From positions 1 to 22,436 of the forward strand of contig SFOH01000035.1 of NCBI GenBank assembly GCA_004552485.1: a stretch of 22,436 nucleotides of DNA. Direction: 5' to 3'. Position numbers and translations under genes: made by a program. The notes beneath the pieces are model-generated. The model did no database searches. It was not told the DNA's origin and saw nothing but the letters and a program-made list of their open reading frames with translations. This document shows positions 19,939 to 22,436 of the stretch, piece by piece. This stretch comes from Bacteroidales bacterium (lineage in GTDB: Bacteria > Bacteroidota > Bacteroidia > Bacteroidales > Muribaculaceae). How positions within the stretch are numbered: the first letter of the stretch is position 1; each line of letters starts with the position of its first letter.

Positions 19939-21051
19939 TCAGGAATTCTTTGTGCGGATGCGGATGGCGTTATTCTTCTTGTCGATGGTTATGTCTTTGA
20001 TTCTCGTCGGATCAATTCTTTTCAGAACCGAATTTGAGATTTTCTTTCCGTCGAGATAGAAATTCATGTCGTCATACGAGGAGTGTGGGTCCCGCTCCAC
20101 GGCTTTCACTTCCATGACTTTGGCCGGCCTTGAATGCTGGTCCGGCGAAAGCGACATACGGCTGTTGCTGATAGAGAGGACGGCGGCATGCACGGCGGGG
20201 ATGCTCGTCACGGCCGGGACTAACAAAAGCACCGGCAAGAGAGCAAGAGCACGGAGCCGGCGGCGCGCGCTGCTTTTCGGGCTGTACATCATCGTAATAC
20301 GCCTTTTCAGTTTGCTGTGGCTCAGACTGTTGGCCAAGGACGGGAAACGTGCGCCGGCGGCTTTTCTTATCAGCAGAAGCTGATAGGCGTGCGGATCATG
20401 GCCGCTTTCGATGACGGCCCGATCCGCCTGATACTCATGAACAAGCATTAGCTCGTCGCGCATAAGCCATGACGCGGGATTGAACCAGTTGACGATGCAG
20501 ACAATCTGTGCTACGAGCAAGTCCATCCGGTGGCGGCACGCAATGTGTTTCAGCTCGTGTTCAACTATTGCCGAAAAGTCGCCCTCAAAATCGGCGCGGC
20601 TTATGACCACATAGCGCATCCAACTGAACGGCGCATAGCGTTCGTCGTCGGAGACCACCAGCGTGTAGCCGTTCCGGGCGTGCTTCTCGCCTGCGCAAAC
20701 CACCCGTACAAGCCGCAGCCATGTCAGCGCCGTCTTCGAGCCCACGACTATCATGCCTACCAGGTATATCCAAATCAGAACGGAGCCCCACAACGCCGGT
20801 GATTCGGTCGGCTGAGAAGAATCTGCAGTCTCCATGCCGCTGAAAACGCGAGGCAATCCGGCAGAGGTGCCTATCGAGCCTAAGGCCCAAAGCACAAGTG
20901 GCGAAGCCACGAACGACACAAAGTAAATCAACAGCAGTATCGCCCGGTTGAAACCATGTTGATTGGCTCTTGCAAGCAAAGCGTGATAGCAAAGATACAA
21001 GGCGAGCATTATGAGACCGCTCACCATCGAATATGACAGCAGTTCACCCAT
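19939..21051 (-). CDS. M56-family (BlaR1-like) membrane metallopeptidase
   Basis: This 370-residue protein has membrane helices near 8-28, 36-57 and 88-108, the family motif YAPFSWMRYVVIS (about 139-151) and the zinc site HELKH (His165, Glu166, His169), with a further Glu in HEYQAD (Glu206). A fourth helix (ALALLPVLLLVPAVTSIPAV) leads to a periplasmic tail of about 85 residues. BlaR1/MecR1 sense a ligand outside and cleave the BlaI repressor. Here the penicillin-binding sensor is absent and the tail (MNFYLDGKKISNSVLKRIDP, IKDITIDKKNNAIRIRTK) resembles a TonB-plug motif. It begins 6 bases after the BlaI-type gene, so the pair is translationally close. Signal and substrate are inferred. Confidence 0.88.
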   Translation of the reverse strand: MGELLSYSMVSGLIMLALYLCYHALLARANQHGFNRAILLLIYFVSFVASPLVLWALGSIGTSAGLPRVFSGMETADSSQPTESPALWGSVLIWIYLVGMIVVGSKTALTWLRLVRVVCAGEKHARNGYTLVVSDDERYAPFSWMRYVVISRADFEGDFSAIVEHELKHIACRHRMDLLVAQIVCIVNWFNPASWLMRDELMLVHEYQADRAVIESGHDPHAYQLLLIRKAAGARFPSLANSLSHSKLKRRITMMYSPKSSARRRLRALALLPVLLLVPAVTSIPAVHAAVLSISNSRMSLSPDQHSRPAKVMEVKAVERDPHSSYDDMNFYLDGKKISNSVLKRIDPTRIKDITIDKKNNAIRIRTKNS

Positions 21052-21057
21052 GGCGAT

Positions 21058-21444
21058 TCACTTTTCCGTTTTACCCTTCTGTTCAACGAGCCGCAGCAGC
21101 TCCCTCAGCTCGTCGGAGGAAATCTTCTCCTCGGCCACGAGCGCTGAGACGGCGCCATAATAGCTGCCGCCGAAATAACTCCGGATCAGACGGCTGAAGC
21201 TGCGGTCGCGGAAACTCTCTTTGGGTACCTTGGCAAAATAGTGGAAAGTTCCTGCGTCCGCAACGTGTCCGACAAATCCTTTGGCCTCGAGCCGCCGCAT
21301 CACCGTGGCGACGGTATTGAAATGCGGCTTTGGCTCGGGGTATAGCTCAACGAGTTTGCTGATAGACATTTGCGGGTTATTCCACAGGAAGTGCATGAGC
21401 TCCTCCTCTTTAGGGGTCAGTTGGTCGTTATTCTTGCGGGTCAT
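21058..21444 (-). CDS. BlaI/MecI-family transcriptional repressor
   Basis: This 128-residue protein starts at ATG 21444 (MTRKNNDQLTPKEEELMHFL); an upstream TTG lies inside the operator and promoter and was rejected. The winged helix spans about 10-80 (ISKLVELYPEPKPHFNTVAT, VMRRLEAKGFVGHV), followed by the dimerisation helices (RLIRSYFGGSYYGAVSALVA, DELRELLRLVEQ). Such proteins bind palindromes as dimers and are inactivated by cleavage by the partner M56 protease. Two matching palindromes flank its own promoter. It is the first gene of the five-gene unit and should control all of it, including itself. Confidence 0.9.
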   Translation of the reverse strand: MTRKNNDQLTPKEEELMHFLWNNPQMSISKLVELYPEPKPHFNTVATVMRRLEAKGFVGHVADAGTFHYFAKVPKESFRDRSFSRLIRSYFGGSYYGAVSALVAEEKISSDELRELLRLVEQKGKTEK

Positions 21445-21460
21445 AACTATAGAAGTAGTT
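21445..21460. promoter_or_regulatory. Probable BlaI operator 2 (AACTA-N6-TAGTT)
   Basis: AACTATAGAAGTAGTT is a palindrome with perfect 5-base arms. It lies directly before ATG 21444 and just downstream of the expected transcription start, where a bound dimer would block initiation or elongation. Confidence 0.65.
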
Positions 21461-21468
21461 TTACGCCG

Positions 21469-21476
21469 CAAATATA
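21469..21476 (-). promoter_or_regulatory. -7 element of the BlaI-M56-barrel operon
   Basis: The minus strand reads TATATTTG followed by C, a full match to TAnnTTTG. A TTG lies 22 bases upstream, slightly farther than usual, which fits a weak or tightly regulated promoter. Transcription would start near 21462. Confidence 0.65.
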
Positions 21477-21478
21477 GC

Positions 21479-21494
21479 AACTATTTTTGTAGTT
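21479..21494. promoter_or_regulatory. Probable BlaI operator 1 (AACTA-N6-TAGTT)
   Basis: AACTATTTTTGTAGTT has the same arms and spacing as operator 2. It lies immediately upstream of the -7 element, and its start is 34 bases (about three helical turns) from the start of operator 2, so two dimers could bind on the same DNA face. Confidence 0.65.
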
Positions 21495-21545
21495 AAGGCA
21501 AGGCATCACCAACTTTAACATTTATTACACCTTGCACCAACCGCA

Positions 21546-21686
21546 AGTAACTATTCAGCGGACACGTAGGAATTGATCATGATTAACGGGCACAAAGCTC
21601 TTTGATGGTATTTAATCTGCTGATTTCTCGGAATTTAGATGTGATTTTATTTGGCAAAGTCAAATATATTTTGTATCTTTGTATCT
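21546..21686 (+). other. Possible left end of the insertion sequence
   Basis: Between the BlaI operators and the transposase the base composition drops in GC. AGTAACTATTCAGCGGACAC near 21546 could be the start of a terminal inverted repeat, since several IS66-group elements begin with GTAA. The right end lies outside the window, so no inverted repeat or target duplication can be checked. No gene is seen from 21495 to 21650. Confidence 0.25.
21651..21681 (+). promoter_or_regulatory. Promoter of the IS66 transposase gene
   Basis: TTG (21651-21653), 20 bases and TATCTTTG (21674-21681) match the Bacteroidetes consensus. Transcription would begin near 21687, almost at the GTG used as start, so the true start may be ATG 21750 or the message may be nearly leaderless. 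Confidence 0.6.
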
Positions 21687-22436
21687 GTGAAACAGCAGGT
21701 TAATGACATAGCAGAAGTGCTTCGCGGGTTATCCGCGCAGATTGAATCGATGCAGAAAACCATCGATTCGCAGCATGCCACAATCTGTCAGATTAACCGA
21801 ACGAGCCAAGGGCATCTTAATGAAATTCGAGACCTGAAGCGGATGCTCAAAAAGAAGGATAAGGAGAATGAGGAACTTCGCAAACGTTTGTCCAAGTACG
21901 AGGAGCCGCCCAAGAACTCCGGCAACAGCAGCACTCCTCCGTCAAAGGAGCGGATGAAAGACGAGATCGTCCGTCGTACAAAATCCCTGCGCAAGCCATC
22001 TGGCAAAAAGCCCGGAGGCCAGCCGGGGCATGACGGAAGCACTCTCGAATTGAACGATTCGGCAGACAACACCATCGATAAAAAATCTGATATATGTGAT
22101 GGATGCGGGGAATCATTGGCGGGATGCGATACCGAGCTCGATTACATCACACAGATAATCTCATTGCCTGAGCTTAGGCCGTTGATAACGGAGGTCAGAC
22201 ATTATGTCACGATATGCCGTGCTTGCGGCAAACGTGTCAAGTCCCATTCAGAACGTCGTCGTTCCAATGCCGTTGTGTATGACGCTTCGGTAAAGGGACT
22301 GGTCGTCTACCTGTCAACGGTTCAGTTTCTTCCATATAACCGTGTTGCTTCCTTTTTTAAGGAAGTTTTCGGTCTTGAAATCAGTCAGGGTTCAATGGTC
22401 AACTGGATCAATGAAGCGAAAAGGGCGGCGGCCCCT
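21687..22436 (+). CDS. IS66-family transposase, 3' end outside window
   Basis: The frame is open from GTG 21687 to the last base (250 codons). Residues about 5-75 form a coiled coil (EIRDLKRMLKKKDKENEELR). The family motif PPKNSGNSSTPPSKE follows, then a basic GKKPGGQPGHDG segment, the zf-IS66 zinc finger (CDGCGESL, later CRACGKRV) and the start of the catalytic domain (YLSTVQFLPYNRVASFFKEV). The DDE residues lie beyond the window. No small TnpA/TnpB genes precede it, which fits the tnpC-only (ISBst12-like) branch of IS66. The start is uncertain: ATG 21750 would remove 21 residues. GC is clearly lower than in the neighbouring genes. Confidence 0.88.
   Translation, partial: MKQQVNDIAEVLRGLSAQIESMQKTIDSQHATICQINRTSQGHLNEIRDLKRMLKKKDKENEELRKRLSKYEEPPKNSGNSSTPPSKERMKDEIVRRTKSLRKPSGKKPGGQPGHDGSTLELNDSADNTIDKKSDICDGCGESLAGCDTELDYITQIISLPELRPLITEVRHYVTICRACGKRVKSHSERRRSNAVVYDASVKGLVVYLSTVQFLPYNRVASFFKEVFGLEISQGSMVNWINEAKRAAAP

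Overview
The window looks like a chromosomal segment of a GC-rich member of the order Bacteroidales, plausibly a Muribaculaceae-like gut bacterium. The evidence is the promoter type (TTG, then 19-20 bases, then TAnnTTTG, seen at several genes), the absence of clear Shine-Dalgarno sites, and lineage-typical families: a GLPGLI protein, a carboxypeptidase-regulatory/TonB-type barrel, a DUF6371-like Toprim protein with a PG0870-type zinc finger, and M56/BlaI pairs. The genus assignment is inference. Codon third positions are strongly C/G biased, which produces many long antisense shadow frames that are not genes.

Layout. Positions 1-1935 hold an accessory replication-type module: the 3' part of a RecA/AAA-type ATPase, a 350-base stretch of GTTATGA palindromes around an AT-rich tract (candidate origin), and a zinc-finger/Toprim-like protein. 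Positions 1936-2714 (minus) carry an IR-rich spacer, a probable 5'-truncated PrcB-like remnant and a small lipoprotein. Positions 2850-7735 (plus) carry a SotB-type MFS exporter, a twice-frameshifted small membrane/coiled-coil protein related to the tails of SPFH proteins, a leader RNA with competing stems, and a PMCA-type calcium P-type ATPase followed by a terminator. Positions 7795-11147 hold a divergently transcribed membrane-stress-like module: a zinc-ribbon membrane protein facing an SPFH-GYF protein, a second GYF protein and a small membrane protein. A response regulator and a histidine kinase follow only 29 bases downstream, and then a PiT-type phosphate permease with a PhoU-like tail and a terminator.

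Positions 15906-21494 (minus) form one compact unit read from a single visible promoter: BlaI-type repressor, M56/BlaR1-type metallopeptidase, TonB-type outer-membrane barrel, GLPGLI-family periplasmic protein and GNAT acetyltransferase. The promoter is bracketed by two AACTA-N6-TAGTT palindromes, the likely BlaI operators, so the layout reads as a protease-relieved repressor controlling an outer-membrane/periplasmic pair. The window ends inside an IS66-family transposase gene with lower GC and its own promoter.

The points most worth a second look are the BlaI/M56-controlled barrel plus GLPGLI operon, G-poor short-repeat tracts directly in front of three start codons, an identical 16-base repeat core in frame inside both partners of the two-component system, the switch-like leader of the P-type ATPase, and the palindrome array next to the ATPase/Toprim pair.
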